Positions 47,935 through 56,286 of a stretch of DNA of 64,000 bases are shown piece by piece. A program made the position numbers and the translations under genes. The stretch is taken from assembly GCF_024721115.1 (NCBI RefSeq), contig NZ_JAMDHK010000005.1:245155-309154 (forward strand), written 5' to 3'. Every line of letters begins with the position of its first letter. Positions within the stretch are counted from its first letter, which is position 1. This DNA is from Salipiger pentaromativorans. GTDB taxonomy: Bacteria > Pseudomonadota > Alphaproteobacteria > Rhodobacterales > Rhodobacteraceae. Under the pieces are notes generated by a model that had not been told where the DNA came from, searched no databases, and saw only the letters and a program-made list of their open reading frames with translations.

Positions 47935-48653
47935 GCGGTCTCTCCGGTCGCGGTCATCTCGATGAACACATCGGCCAGCGGGCGCCCCTTCCGCAGCTCT
48001 GCGGCGGTGTCATGTGCCAGCACATGGCCCCGGTGCAGCACGACCACATCGTCGCTGTCATGGATCTCGTCCACCAGATGGGTGGCCCAGAGAACGGTCA
48101 GCCCGCCCGCCGCCAGCTCGTGCACATGCGCAACGATGTCCTGCCGGCTCTTGAAATCCAGCCCGACCGTGGCCTCGTCGAGCAGCAGCACCTCGGGCCT
48201 GTGGATCAGCGCACGGGCGATCTCCATCCGCCTTCGGTGACCGCCGTTCAGGCCGCGCACGGTCTCGCCCGCGCGTTCTGCCATGCCCAGCCGCTCCAGC
48301 GCCTCTTGCGCGCGCCGCGCCGCCTCGCGCCCGGAAATGCCGTGCAGGGCCGCGAAATAGCGCATGTTCATGGCCACCGACATATCCAGATCGAGCGTCG
48401 GCTGCTGGAACACCACACCGATTTTCGACAGCGCCGCGCGTGGCTCTTTCGCGATGTCGTGCCCGGCGACGGTGATGCGCCCTTCCTTGGTGACGAAAAG
48501 CCGCGTGAGCAGCGAGAACAGGGTCGATTTCCCGGCGCCGTTCGGGCCCAGAAGCGCGGTGAACCGCCCCGGCCGCAGCGCAAAGCTCACCCCGTCGAGC
48601 GCCCGTTTGGCCCCGTAGCTGTAGCCGAGATCCACGAGTTCGAGGGCGGTCAC
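47931..48653 (-). CDS. ATP-binding subunit of the PQQ-dependent alcohol ABC system
   Basis: A 240-residue ATPase (TIGR03864-like) with Walker A G-P-N-G-A-G-K-S near 36-43, Q-loop V-F-Q-Q-P-T near 82, an unusual signature L-N-G-G-H-R-R-R near 137 and Walker B V-L-L-L-D-E-A near 157. Gly-His in the signature and Ala after D-E are typical of this ABC-2 group. It starts at GTG (48651-48653), overlapping the stop of the upstream permease (GTGA). Pairs with the ABC-2 permease at 47137-47934. Confidence 0.9.
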   Translation of the reverse strand: MTALELVDLGYSYGAKRALDGVSFALRPGRFTALLGPNGAGKSTLFSLLTRLFVTKEGRITVAGHDIAKEPRAALSKIGVVFQQPTLDLDMSVAMNMRYFAALHGISGREAARRAQEALERLGMAERAGETVRGLNGGHRRRMEIARALIHRPEVLLLDEATVGLDFKSRQDIVAHVHELAAGGLTVLWATHLVDEIHDSDDVVVLHRGHVLAHDTAAELRKGRPLADVFIEMTATGETA

Positions 48654-49459
48654 GCCGTCCCTCCCCGCCAGCGCCGCACGCGGCGTTCCCAGGGTTGCAG
48701 GACCAGCCATTCGACCGTCAGCATGACGGCGATGAAGGAGAAGGCATAGACCAGCACCATCCCCACATCGAAAAGCTGGAAATAGAGGTGAATCTGAAAT
48801 CCGATGCCGTTCGAGCGGCCCAGGAACTCCACCACCAGAACGATCTTCCAGATCACCGCCACGCCCGAACGCGCGGCGGCGGTCAGGAAGGGCGCAAGCT
48901 GCGGCAGCACCACATGGCGCATCCGGCGGCGCCACGGCATCCGGTAGACCCCGGCCATGGCGTCCAGCCCGGGGTCGAGCGCCCGCGCGCCCTCGCGGAT
49001 CACCGTTGCGACATTGGGGATCTTGTTCAGCGTGACGGCCGCGATGGCGGCGGCCTCGGTGAGCCCGATCCACAGATAGCACAGCACGATGAGCACCAGC
49101 GCCGGCAGGTTCAGGAAGATCACCAGCCAGGGGTCGAGCCAGCGGTCGAGTACCGGAAGCCGGCCCATCGCCAGCCCCAGCGCGGTGCCGAGACTCATGG
49201 CAAGCACAAAGGCCCAAAGCACCCGCGACAGCGTCCAGCCCAGATGATAAAGCAGCTCACCCGATTGCAGCGCCTGTGCAAAGGGCCGGGCCAGCGCCCA
49301 GGGCTGCGGCAGGATCTGGGGATCGGCGGTCACCGCCGCCGCCACGATCCAGATCAGCCCGAGCGCGACAAGCGAGATCGCGGGCACCGCAATCCGCCCG
49401 GGCACCTTCTGCCCGGCGGTGGCCGCTCCCTGCCAGCGCTCTGCCGTGTCGTTCGGCAA
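48650..49459 (-). CDS. ABC transporter permease, NitT/TauT (SsuC) type
   Basis: A 269-residue inner-membrane permease with about six helices and the EAA-type loop (G-V-Y-R-M-P-W-R-R-R-M-R-H near 167-179, then P-Q-L-A-P-F). Sequence and length match SsuC/TauC-like permeases. The predicted start is TTG (49457-49459) with a GGGGAGGAT site upstream; no in-frame ATG fits. It has no ATPase or binding protein of its own type nearby, because the neighbouring ATPase is of the ABC-2 kind. It is the likely partner of the orphan SsuA/SsuB-like pair at 11406-13042. Confidence 0.87.
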   Translation of the reverse strand: MPNDTAERWQGAATAGQKVPGRIAVPAISLVALGLIWIVAAAVTADPQILPQPWALARPFAQALQSGELLYHLGWTLSRVLWAFVLAMSLGTALGLAMGRLPVLDRWLDPWLVIFLNLPALVLIVLCYLWIGLTEAAAIAAVTLNKIPNVATVIREGARALDPGLDAMAGVYRMPWRRRMRHVVLPQLAPFLTAAARSGVAVIWKIVLVVEFLGRSNGIGFQIHLYFQLFDVGMVLVYAFSFIAVMLTVEWLVLQPWERRVRRWRGGTA

Positions 49460-49616
49460 CGGAAATCCTCCCCTTCCTCGGAAGGACCGTGACCGTTCGC
49501 GCCGCGCGCGTCAATTACTCCGAAGGGAGGAGAGCGGTTTCACCCGGTCGCAAAGGATCGCTCTGCGCAGCCGTGTCACCCGCATCCGCTGCTGCCTGCG
49601 GCCCTGACATCGGGCC

Positions 49617-49820
49617 TCAGGCCTCTTTCTCGCCCGGGCGGACAGACCGGCATTTCCAGCCGGTGACGGTAAAGGCGGGATGGGTCTGCGTCCATTTCGC
49701 CAGCTCGGGCTGCGCCCCCATCACACAGGTCATCGGCGTGATGTCGGTAAAGAGCAGGCTGCGTTCCTGGCACTGATCTGGCGCGGTGGACAAGCAGGCC
49801 ACAAAGAGAAGCTCAATCAT
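49617..49820 (-). CDS. small cysteine-containing protein
   Basis: A 67-residue protein with a weakly hydrophobic N-terminus (M-I-E-L-L-F-V-A-C-L-S) and four cysteines (residues 9, 17, 32 and about 57). C-Q-E-R-S-L-L-F-T and W-K-C-R-S-V motifs are recognisable, and I have the impression that similar short proteins are common in Rhodobacterales. CGAGG precedes the ATG. Divergent from the sensor kinase gene. Function unknown. Confidence 0.6.
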   Translation of the reverse strand: MIELLFVACLSTAPDQCQERSLLFTDITPMTCVMGAQPELAKWTQTHPAFTVTGWKCRSVRPGEKEA

Positions 49821-49997
49821 GTTTGCCTCGTTGAATTGGACGTGATGCCCGCGCAGGATCGCGCAAAGGCCCCGAAGAAAGGATCAACAGAAAGGTCGCA
49901 CCATGCTGCATTGCAGCATTTTGACAAAGTTTTTGCATGCTCTCTCATCATGTGACCAAATATTGAGCAGCGCAGAAAGGTAAATGGCACTGACCGA

Positions 49998-51572
49998 ATG
50001 CGGCAAGGACTGTCACTCAAGGCCCGGCTCGGACTGGGTGCGGGGCTGCTGGGCCTCATCACGCTGCTGACCGCGGCGCTGCTCGCGGCGGGCATGTCGC
50101 GGGTGTCGCAGCGGCTCGAAACGGCGCTGGCGGCAGAAACCCGGCTTGAACATTATGCCGCGCTCTCGACCCAGGTCTCAACCTTTATCGTGGTCGCCGC
50201 CGAGGTGATCCAGCGCGGTCTGCCGACCGAGACCCGCGCCGCGCGGATCGACCGGATCGCCGAAACCATCGGGCAGACCTTTTCCCGGCTGCGCGCCGGG
50301 CTCGACCTCGAGGTCGCCGAAGCGCGCGGGCTCGACGCGCAAAGCCGCCGCGCCACGCAATCGCTTGCCATCGCCCGGATGGAGGCGCTGTTCCGGACGG
50401 CACGGGACGGGCTCTCGGCCGAAACCGGCGAACAGACCCGGCTGCGCGCCTATCTCGACACGTTCGCCTCGGGGTTCGAGCCGCTTCTGGCCGAGGCCGT
50501 CAACGAGGAAAAGCGGCTGCGCAACGAGATCCTCGCGGGGATCGAGGATCTGCGCCGCCGGCTGACCCTGGCGGCGCTGAGCATCGCGCTGGGTGCGGCG
50601 GCGCTTTCGGCGGGGTTCTATTTCGGCCTCGTCCGGCCTCAGTTCCGGCGGCTCGACGCGCTGCGCGATGCCGCCCGCCGGATCGGCCGCGAGGATTTCG
50701 CCATCGCCCTGCCCGACGGGCGCAGCGACGAAATCGGCCGGCTCTCCAGCGAAACCGAACGTATGGCGCTGGCGCTGGCGACACGCCAGCGGGCGGTCGC
50801 CGCCGACCGGGCGCAGCTCAACGAGACGATCCGCCAGCGCACCGAGGCGCTGCGCGCCGCCAACACGCGGCTGGAACGCATCGACGAAGACCGCCGCCGC
50901 TTCTTTGCCGACATCAGCCACGAGCTGCGCACGCCGCTGACGGTGATCCTGATGGAAGCCCAGCTCGGTCGCCGGGGCGCCGACCCGGCCCCGGCCTTCG
51001 CCACCATCGAAACCCGCGCGCAGCGGCTGAACCGCCGCATCGACGACCTGCTGCGCATTGCCCGTTCCGAAACCGGCCAGCTCGCGCTGGACACGGCCCC
51101 GGTCGACCTTGCCGCGCTGCTGCAAGAGGCCATCGCCGAGACACAGGCCGAACTCTCCAACGCGGGAATGACCGTCACGGCACCGCCTGCGTCGCCGGTC
51201 ATCGTGACCGGAGATCGCAACTGGCTGCGGCAGGTGGTGGTCGGATTGATCCGCAACGCCATTCGCCACGCGCGGGCGGGCGAAAAACTGCGGCTCGCGC
51301 TGCAAGAGACCGACACCGGCGGCGAGATCGCGCTCACCGACAACGGCCCTGGCATCGCCCTCGAGGATCAGGCGCAGATCTTCGATCGCTTCGCCCAGGG
51401 CGCGGGCGGCGGCAATGCACAGGGCTTTGGCCTGGGCCTCGCCCTGGCCCGCTGGGTGATCGAGGAGCAGGGTGGCAGCATCGCAGTGCAGAGCCCCGTG
51501 CCCCGCGACGCCGCCCTCGGCGACGCCCCCGGAACGAAAATCTCGGTTCGCCTTCCGCGTGTGCCGGGTTAG
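49998..51572 (+). CDS. membrane sensor histidine kinase
   Basis: A 524-residue kinase: transmembrane helices at about 10-32 and 189-211 enclosing a helical periplasmic sensor of about 155 residues, a HAMP linker (about 210-263), a coiled coil, HisKA with His308 in D-I-S-H-E-L-R-T-P-L, and HATPase motifs (I-R-N-A-I-R-H, D-N-G-P-G-I, G-F-G-L-G-L). The response regulator gene begins 9 bp downstream. The ligand is unknown. Its closeness to pqqABCDE (1.4 kb) makes a signal tied to alcohol or lanthanide oxidation a fair hypothesis, untested. Confidence 0.9.
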   Translation: MRQGLSLKARLGLGAGLLGLITLLTAALLAAGMSRVSQRLETALAAETRLEHYAALSTQVSTFIVVAAEVIQRGLPTETRAARIDRIAETIGQTFSRLRAGLDLEVAEARGLDAQSRRATQSLAIARMEALFRTARDGLSAETGEQTRLRAYLDTFASGFEPLLAEAVNEEKRLRNEILAGIEDLRRRLTLAALSIALGAAALSAGFYFGLVRPQFRRLDALRDAARRIGREDFAIALPDGRSDEIGRLSSETERMALALATRQRAVAADRAQLNETIRQRTEALRAANTRLERIDEDRRRFFADISHELRTPLTVILMEAQLGRRGADPAPAFATIETRAQRLNRRIDDLLRIARSETGQLALDTAPVDLAALLQEAIAETQAELSNAGMTVTAPPASPVIVTGDRNWLRQVVVGLIRNAIRHARAGEKLRLALQETDTGGEIALTDNGPGIALEDQAQIFDRFAQGAGGGNAQGFGLGLALARWVIEEQGGSIAVQSPVPRDAALGDAPGTKISVRLPRVPG

Positions 51573-51581
51573 GGTGTCGCC

Positions 51582-52262
51582 ATGAACACGCAGACCCGGC
51601 TTCTGGTGGTCGATGACGACCCGGAAATCTGTTCCGCCCTCGCACGGGGGCTGGCGCTGCACGGCTATGCGGTCGAGACCCGCAACCGCGCCGAGACCGC
51701 GCTCGCGGATCTGACCGGCCATCGCTTTGCCGCCGCTGTGGTCGATGTCATGCTGGGCGCCGACAGCGGTATCGCGCTGGTGCGCGACGCGCGGGCCTCG
51801 GGCGCGCAACTGCCCATCGTCATGCTCTCGGCGCTGTCCGATGTCGATCACCGCGCCGCAGGGCTCGAGGCCGGGGCCGACGACTATATCGTCAAACCCT
51901 TCTCCTTCGACGAGTTGGCCGCGCGGCTGAAGGTGCAGGAGCGCCGCGCCGCCACGCTGCGCCCGGCGCCCGCGCGGCTGTCGCCCGCCGCGCGCAGCCT
52001 CAGCACCGGCACGCGCACGGTCACGCTCACCGACCGGGAATTCGCACTGCTGGCGCTGCTGGCCGATCACGCCGGCACGCCCCTGCCTCGCGGCGAGATC
52101 TTCGATGCGCTCTGGGCGGGCGACTCCCGGTCGGAAAACGTGGTCGATGTCTATATCGGCTACCTGCGCAAGAAGCTGAAACCCGCCTCCGATTTCGGCT
52201 TCGAGATCGCCACCGTCCGACATAAAGGCTTTTGTCTCGACGGCCTGCCGCCGCAGCGCTGA
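51582..52262 (+). CDS. OmpR-family response regulator
   Basis: A 226-residue regulator with receiver domain (D-D-D-P near 11-14, phospho-acceptor Asp55 in V-V-D-V-M-L-G, Lys in I-V-K-P-F near 107) and a winged-helix DNA-binding domain (about 130-222; L-T-D-R-E-F-A-L-L near 149, V-V-D-V-Y-I-G-Y-L-R-K-K-L near 188). Paired with the upstream kinase. It could be the factor binding the inverted-repeat motif near pqqA, but nothing in the sequence proves this. Confidence 0.92.
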   Translation: MNTQTRLLVVDDDPEICSALARGLALHGYAVETRNRAETALADLTGHRFAAAVVDVMLGADSGIALVRDARASGAQLPIVMLSALSDVDHRAAGLEAGADDYIVKPFSFDELAARLKVQERRAATLRPAPARLSPAARSLSTGTRTVTLTDREFALLALLADHAGTPLPRGEIFDALWAGDSRSENVVDVYIGYLRKKLKPASDFGFEIATVRHKGFCLDGLPPQR

Positions 52263-52337
52263 ACCGCAGGAAGCGCTTGCACCGCCCCGCGTTTTTGCCA
52301 TCTTGCGCAGAGGACCCAGCCAGCAACGGAGCGCGCG

Positions 52338-52817
52338 ATGGACCCCCGCCAGTTGGAAATGACGGTGCTGATGACGCCGGATATGGCGAATTTCAGCGGC
52401 AAGGTGCATGGCGGCGCGCTGCTGAACCTGCTCGACCGCGTCGCGTTTTCCTGCGCCTCGCGCTTTTCCGGGCGCTATGCGGTGACGCTGTCGGTCGATC
52501 AGGTGACTTTCAAGCAGCCGATCAACGTGGGCGAACTGGTCACCTTCCGCGCCAGCGTGAACCATGCCGGGCGCACCTCGATGGAGATCGGCATCCGGGT
52601 CGAGGCCGAGGACATCCGCAAGGGCACACGGCGCCACACCAACTCCTGCTACTTCACCATGGTCGCGGTGGACGAGGACGGCAAACCCGCCGAGGTGCCC
52701 GAGCTGCGCATTCTCACCGAGACCGAGGCCAAGCGCAACCGCGCCGCCACCGTCCGCCGCGACCTGCGCCGCCGCTTCTCCGAAGAGCTGAAACAGGCCG
52801 CCAAGGGCGAGCTTTAG
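52338..52817 (+). CDS. acyl-CoA thioesterase, hot-dog fold
   Basis: A 159-residue YciA/BFIT-type thioesterase predicted to hydrolyse acyl-CoA in the cytoplasm. It has G-K-V-H-G-G-A-L-L-N-L-L-D near 22-34 (catalytic aspartate), V-D-Q-V-T-F-K-Q-P-I near 55 and V-G-E-L-V-T near 66. The C-terminus is a basic helix (R-R-D-L-R-R-R-F). It lies between the two-component genes and pqqA, with a 133-bp gap to pqqA that contains the pqq regulatory motif. Confidence 0.9.
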   Translation: MDPRQLEMTVLMTPDMANFSGKVHGGALLNLLDRVAFSCASRFSGRYAVTLSVDQVTFKQPINVGELVTFRASVNHAGRTSMEIGIRVEAEDIRKGTRRHTNSCYFTMVAVDEDGKPAEVPELRILTETEAKRNRAATVRRDLRRRFSEELKQAAKGEL

Positions 52818-52844
52818 GGCGTTTCCACCTCTACACGCGACCAA

Positions 52845-52873
52845 AGTCTAAGCGTTTCTTAGAAACTAAGACT
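52845..52873 (+). promoter_or_regulatory. pqqA upstream palindrome with the shared 15-bp motif
   Basis: A 29-bp imperfect palindrome (AGTCT ... AGACT at its ends) that contains TCTTAG-AAA-CTAAGA at 52857-52871, a perfect inverted repeat with 6-bp arms, 79 bp before the pqqA ATG. The same motif with one change lies at 15436-15450. Candidate regulator site. It follows the thioesterase stop by about 28 bp, so terminator function is an alternative. Confidence 0.5.
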
Positions 52874-52950
52874 CGCCTCCCCCCGTCTGTGTTTGGCAGT
52901 CTGGCATGCACCGAAACAATCGTTCGGCACGCCAGAGGAGGAGGAAACCC

Positions 52951-53043
52951 ATGGCCTGGACCAAGCCCGTGATCCGCGAAATCGAGTGCGGTATGGAAAT
53001 CAACATGTACGGCCCCGAGCACGACGACGGCGTCCTGTTCTGA
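52951..53043 (+). CDS. pqqA: PQQ precursor peptide PqqA
   Basis: The 30-residue ribosomal peptide from which PQQ is made: start M-A-W-T-K-P, with Glu16 and Tyr20 in E-I-N-M-Y, the two residues that PqqE cross-links and that become the cofactor skeleton. The E-x3-Y spacing is canonical. A strong GAGGAGGAAA ribosome-binding site precedes the ATG. It is followed 23 bp later by pqqB. Confidence 0.96.
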   Translation: MAWTKPVIREIECGMEINMYGPEHDDGVLF

Positions 53044-53066
53044 GCCCCGGCGCGCGGGAGGACGCG

Positions 53067-53963
53067 ATGCAATTCCGCGCGCGCATTCTGGGGGCCGCCG
53101 CGGGCGGCGGCCTGCCTCAGTGGAACTGCGGCTGCGACAATTGCCGCAGCGCCCGCGCGGGCGAGATCCCGCCGCAGACGCAAAGCTCGCTCGCCGTCTC
53201 CGCCAACGGGCGGGACTGGGCGGTGCTGAACGCCTCGCCCGACATCCGCGCCCAGCTCGCGGCCTGCACCGTCCTGCACCCGACGGGCCTGCGCGAGATA
53301 CCGCTGCGTTCGGTGCTGCTCACCAATGGCGACATCGACCATGTGGCGGGGCTTTTGACGTTGCGCGAAATGCAGCCCTTCACGCTTTACGCCACACCCG
53401 GCATCCACGAGGTGCTGGCGGAAAACCCGATCTTTTCCGCGCTGAACCCGGCGGTCGTAACCCGCGCCACCGTGGCGCTCGACAGCCCCGCCGAGATCGC
53501 GCCGGGCCTTGTCGCAACGCTCTTCGCGGTGCCCGGCAAGGTGCCGCTCTATCTCGAGGGCGAGGAGGTGCAGACCGATCTCATGGGCGAACAGACCGTG
53601 GGGGTCGAGCTCACAGCAGGCGATGACACCGCCTATTACATTCCCGGCTGCGCGCGGCTCACCGACGCGCTGCGCGACAGGCTTTCCGGCGCAGCACTGG
53701 TGTTTTTCGACGGCACGCTCTGGCGCGACGACGAGATGGTCCGCGCCGGGCTCGGCAGCAAGACCGGCCAGCGCATGGGCCATATGTCGATGAGCGGCGC
53801 GGAGGGCTCGATCGCCGCCTTCGCCGGGCTCGATATCGGAGAGAAGATCTTCGTTCACATGAACAACACCAACCCCGTCCTGCGCCCCGGCTCGGAGGAG
53901 CGCCGGGAAGCGGAAGCGGCGGGATGGACCATCGGTCAGGACGGCATGGAGGTCACGGCATGA
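53067..53963 (+). CDS. pqqB: PQQ biosynthesis protein PqqB
   Basis: A 298-residue metallo-beta-lactamase-fold oxygenase that hydroxylates the tyrosine part of the PQQ precursor. Seen: start R-I-L-G-A-A-A-G-G-G-L-P-Q-W-N-C, the zinc C-x-C-x2-C set (W-N-C-G-C-D-N-C near 19-26), D-I-D-H-V-A-G near 90-96 in place of the usual HxHxDH, and F-V-H-M-N-N-T-N-P near 263-271. The ATG at 53067 fits the family N-terminus. Its stop overlaps the pqqC ATG (ATGA). Confidence 0.95.
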   Translation: MQFRARILGAAAGGGLPQWNCGCDNCRSARAGEIPPQTQSSLAVSANGRDWAVLNASPDIRAQLAACTVLHPTGLREIPLRSVLLTNGDIDHVAGLLTLREMQPFTLYATPGIHEVLAENPIFSALNPAVVTRATVALDSPAEIAPGLVATLFAVPGKVPLYLEGEEVQTDLMGEQTVGVELTAGDDTAYYIPGCARLTDALRDRLSGAALVFFDGTLWRDDEMVRAGLGSKTGQRMGHMSMSGAEGSIAAFAGLDIGEKIFVHMNNTNPVLRPGSEERREAEAAGWTIGQDGMEVTA

Positions 53964-54709
53964 CGATGACACGCGACGCATTCGAGGCACGGCTGCGGCA
54001 GATCGGGGCCGAGCGCTATCACGATCTGCACCCGTTCCATCACCGGCTGCATGGCGGCGGCTGCACCCAGGACGAGGTGCGCGCTTGGGTGATCAACCGC
54101 TATTACTACCAGCATTCGATCCCGATGAAGGACGCCGCCTTCATGTCCCGCGTCGAGGATCCGGCGCTGCGCCGCGCCTGGCGGAGCCGGATCGAGGATC
54201 ACGACGGCACCGAGACCAATGAGGGCGGTATCCGCCGCTGGCTGCGGCTGGCGAAGGCGGTGGGGCTCGACCCCGATTATGTCGCCTCCTGCGAGGGCGT
54301 GCTGCCGGCCACGAAATTCGCCGTCGACGCCTATGTGCGCTTCGTGCGCGACAAGACGTTGCTCGAGGCCGTCGCCGCCTCGCTCACCGAGCTTTTCGCC
54401 CCGGCGATCCACGCCAACCGCATCGAAGGGCTGCTGAAGAATTACGATTTCGCCGATGACAGCGCGCTCTCCTATTTCCGCAACCGGCTGAAAGAGGCGC
54501 CCAAGGACGTGGCCTTCGGGCTGAAATGGGTGCTCGACCACGCCGATACGGCGGAAAAACAGGAGATGGCGGCGAAAGCGCTGATCTTCAAAACCGATGT
54601 GCTCTGGTCGCAGCTCGATGCGCTCTGGGGCGCTTATGTCGAGCCCGCGCGCATCCCGCCCGGCGCCTGGCGCCCCGGCGAGGGGTTGCGCGCCGCCGAG
54701 GCCGCGTGA
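53960..54709 (+). CDS. pqqC: pyrroloquinoline-quinone synthase PqqC
   Basis: Cofactorless oxidase catalysing the last ring closure and oxidation to PQQ. The 249-residue all-helical protein has H-P-F-H near 27, N-R-Y-Y-Y-Q near 50-55, I-E-D-H-D-G-T near 79-85, the V-L-P-A-T-K-F-A-V-D-A-Y-V-R-F motif near 114-128, and W-V-L-D-H-A near 191. An ATG two codons further is possible, but the ATGA overlap with pqqB favours 53960. Its stop overlaps the pqqD start. Confidence 0.95.
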   Translation: MTMTRDAFEARLRQIGAERYHDLHPFHHRLHGGGCTQDEVRAWVINRYYYQHSIPMKDAAFMSRVEDPALRRAWRSRIEDHDGTETNEGGIRRWLRLAKAVGLDPDYVASCEGVLPATKFAVDAYVRFVRDKTLLEAVAASLTELFAPAIHANRIEGLLKNYDFADDSALSYFRNRLKEAPKDVAFGLKWVLDHADTAEKQEMAAKALIFKTDVLWSQLDALWGAYVEPARIPPGAWRPGEGLRAAEAA

Positions 54710-54981
54710 TGTCGCCCGCCGACATCCCCGCCCTGCCCCGCGGCGTGCGCCTGCACTGGGACCGGGTGCGCGAGACCTGGGTGCTGCTGGCGCCGGAACG
54801 TACCGTCACGCTCGACGCGGTGGCCCATGCCATCCTGTCGGAACTCGACGGCATCCGCAGCCTGGGTGAGATCACCGAAACGCTCGCCGCGAAATACCAC
54901 GCCCCGCCAGAGCAGATCGCCGCCGACAGCGCCGGATTCCTCGGTGCGTTGCACGCCCGCCGCTTTCTCGACCTGCGGTGA
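54709..54981 (+). CDS. pqqD: PQQ peptide chaperone PqqD
   Basis: A 90-residue winged-helix-like chaperone (RRE fold) that binds PqqA and presents it to PqqE. Motifs: P-R-G-V-R-L-H-W-D-R near 10-19, W-V-L-L-A-P-E-R near 24-31, L-D-A-V-A-H-A-I-L near 35-43 and a helical tail. The ATG overlaps the pqqC stop (TGATG). Normally pqqE follows at once; here a 105-nt open frame intervenes. Confidence 0.94.
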   Translation: MSPADIPALPRGVRLHWDRVRETWVLLAPERTVTLDAVAHAILSELDGIRSLGEITETLAAKYHAPPEQIAADSAGFLGALHARRFLDLR

Positions 54982-54985
54982 TGCG

Positions 54986-55090
54986 ATGACCCATCCGCCC
55001 CTGCCCCGCATGCAGCTTCTTCTCTTTCCAAATACGCACGGCACGGCCTCGACCACCGGGCCCGCCGCCGCAGAAAAAGGCGCTTCATGA
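54986..55090 (+). CDS. possible 34-residue peptide between pqqD and pqqE
   Basis: An open frame begins 4 bp after the pqqD stop and ends in an ATGA overlap with pqqE, so it would couple the two genes. It starts M-T-H-P-P-L-P-R and contains L-L-L-F-P-N-T-H-G. There is no clear ribosome-binding site apart from GCGGTGATG. Part of its DNA (about 55016-55046) resembles the dispersed repeat at 18904 and 63964, so the frame may be an inserted spacer rather than a gene. Confidence 0.25.
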   Translation: MTHPPLPRMQLLLFPNTHGTASTTGPAAAEKGAS

Positions 55091-56193
55091 CGACCCGTCC
55101 CCCCATCGCCATGCTGGCCGAGCTCACCCACCGTTGCCCGCTCGCCTGCCCCTATTGCTCCAACCCGGTCGATCTCGCCCGACAGGAGAGCGAACTCGAC
55201 ACCGACGCATGGCGCGACGTGTTCCGGCAGGCCGCCGATCTGGGTGTGTTGCAGCTCCACCTCTCCGGCGGCGAGCCCGCCACCCGCCGCGATCTGGAAG
55301 AGCTGGTGCAGGCCGCCCGCGACGCCGGGCTCTACACCAATCTCATCACCTCCGGCATCGGCCTGACCGAACGGCGGCTGAGGGCGCTCGACAATGCCGG
55401 GCTCGACCATATCCAGCTTTCGCTTCAGGGCACCACGCCCGAGATGGCCGACGAGATCGGCGGCTACGCGGGCGGCTACAGGCGCAAGATGATGGTGGCC
55501 GAGTGGATCGGACAGATCGGCTTTCCGCTCACCCTCAACGCGGTGCTGCACCGGCGCAACCTGCATCAGCTGCCCCGCGCGCTGGAGATGGCGGTGGAGA
55601 TGGGCGCACGCCGCATCGAGGTCGCCACCGTGCAGTTCCATGGCTGGGCGCTGAAAAACCGCGATGCACTGATGCCGACCCGCGCGCAAGCCGAGGAGGC
55701 GACGCGCATCGTGACAGAGGCGCGCGCGCGGCTGAAAGGCACGCTGGTGATCGACTATGTGCCCGCCGATTACCATTCCGATTACCCCAAGCGCTGCATG
55801 GGCGGCTGGGGCTCGACAGGGCTCAACGTCGCGCCCGATGGCACGGTGCTGCCCTGCCACGCGGCCCAGACCATCCCCCACCTTCGGTTCGACAACCTCC
55901 GCGACAAGCCCCTCTCCGAAATCTGGTACAAGGGCACGGCCTTCAACGCCTATCGCGGCACGGGCTGGATGCCCGAGCCCTGCGCAAGCTGCGACCGCAA
56001 GGAGGTGGATTTCGGCGGCTGCCGCTGCCAGTCCATGGCACTCGCGGGGGATGCGGCGGCCACCGATCCCGTTTGCGTGAAATCGCCCCATCACAGCGAT
56101 CTGCAATCCCGTGCAGCAGCCCATGCGACGGCGGCAGACGCACCGCTGATTTATCGCAGCGTCCCCGGCAGAGCGACCGAACCGGCGGAATGA
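55087..56193 (+). CDS. pqqE: PqqA peptide cyclase PqqE (radical SAM)
   Basis: Radical SAM enzyme joining Glu16 and Tyr20 of PqqA. The 368-residue protein has the SAM [4Fe-4S] motif C-P-L-A-C-P-Y-C (Cys17, Cys21, Cys24), the G-G-E motif in L-S-G-G-E-P near 60, and a C-terminal SPASM domain with cysteines in R-C-M-G-G-W-G near 238, L-P-C-H near 257, C-A-S-C near 299-302 and G-G-C-R-C near 310-314. Starts in an ATGA overlap with the preceding small frame. Last pqq gene, convergent with map. Confidence 0.96.
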   Translation: MTTRPPIAMLAELTHRCPLACPYCSNPVDLARQESELDTDAWRDVFRQAADLGVLQLHLSGGEPATRRDLEELVQAARDAGLYTNLITSGIGLTERRLRALDNAGLDHIQLSLQGTTPEMADEIGGYAGGYRRKMMVAEWIGQIGFPLTLNAVLHRRNLHQLPRALEMAVEMGARRIEVATVQFHGWALKNRDALMPTRAQAEEATRIVTEARARLKGTLVIDYVPADYHSDYPKRCMGGWGSTGLNVAPDGTVLPCHAAQTIPHLRFDNLRDKPLSEIWYKGTAFNAYRGTGWMPEPCASCDRKEVDFGGCRCQSMALAGDAAATDPVCVKSPHHSDLQSRAAAHATAADAPLIYRSVPGRATEPAE

Positions 56194-56249
56194 CCCGACC
56201 GCCCTCGCACCGGACCGGCGATAGCGGCGAGGAGCGCCCGCAAGGGCGC

Positions 56250-56264
56250 GAGGAGCCGCTCCTC
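56250..56264. terminator. hairpin between pqqE and map
   Basis: GAGGAG-CCG-CTCCTC in a GC-rich 93-bp gap between convergent genes. Short, without a U-tract; placed here by context. Confidence 0.3.
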
Positions 56265-56286
56265 CGCCCGCGCGGGCGTCGTCGCC

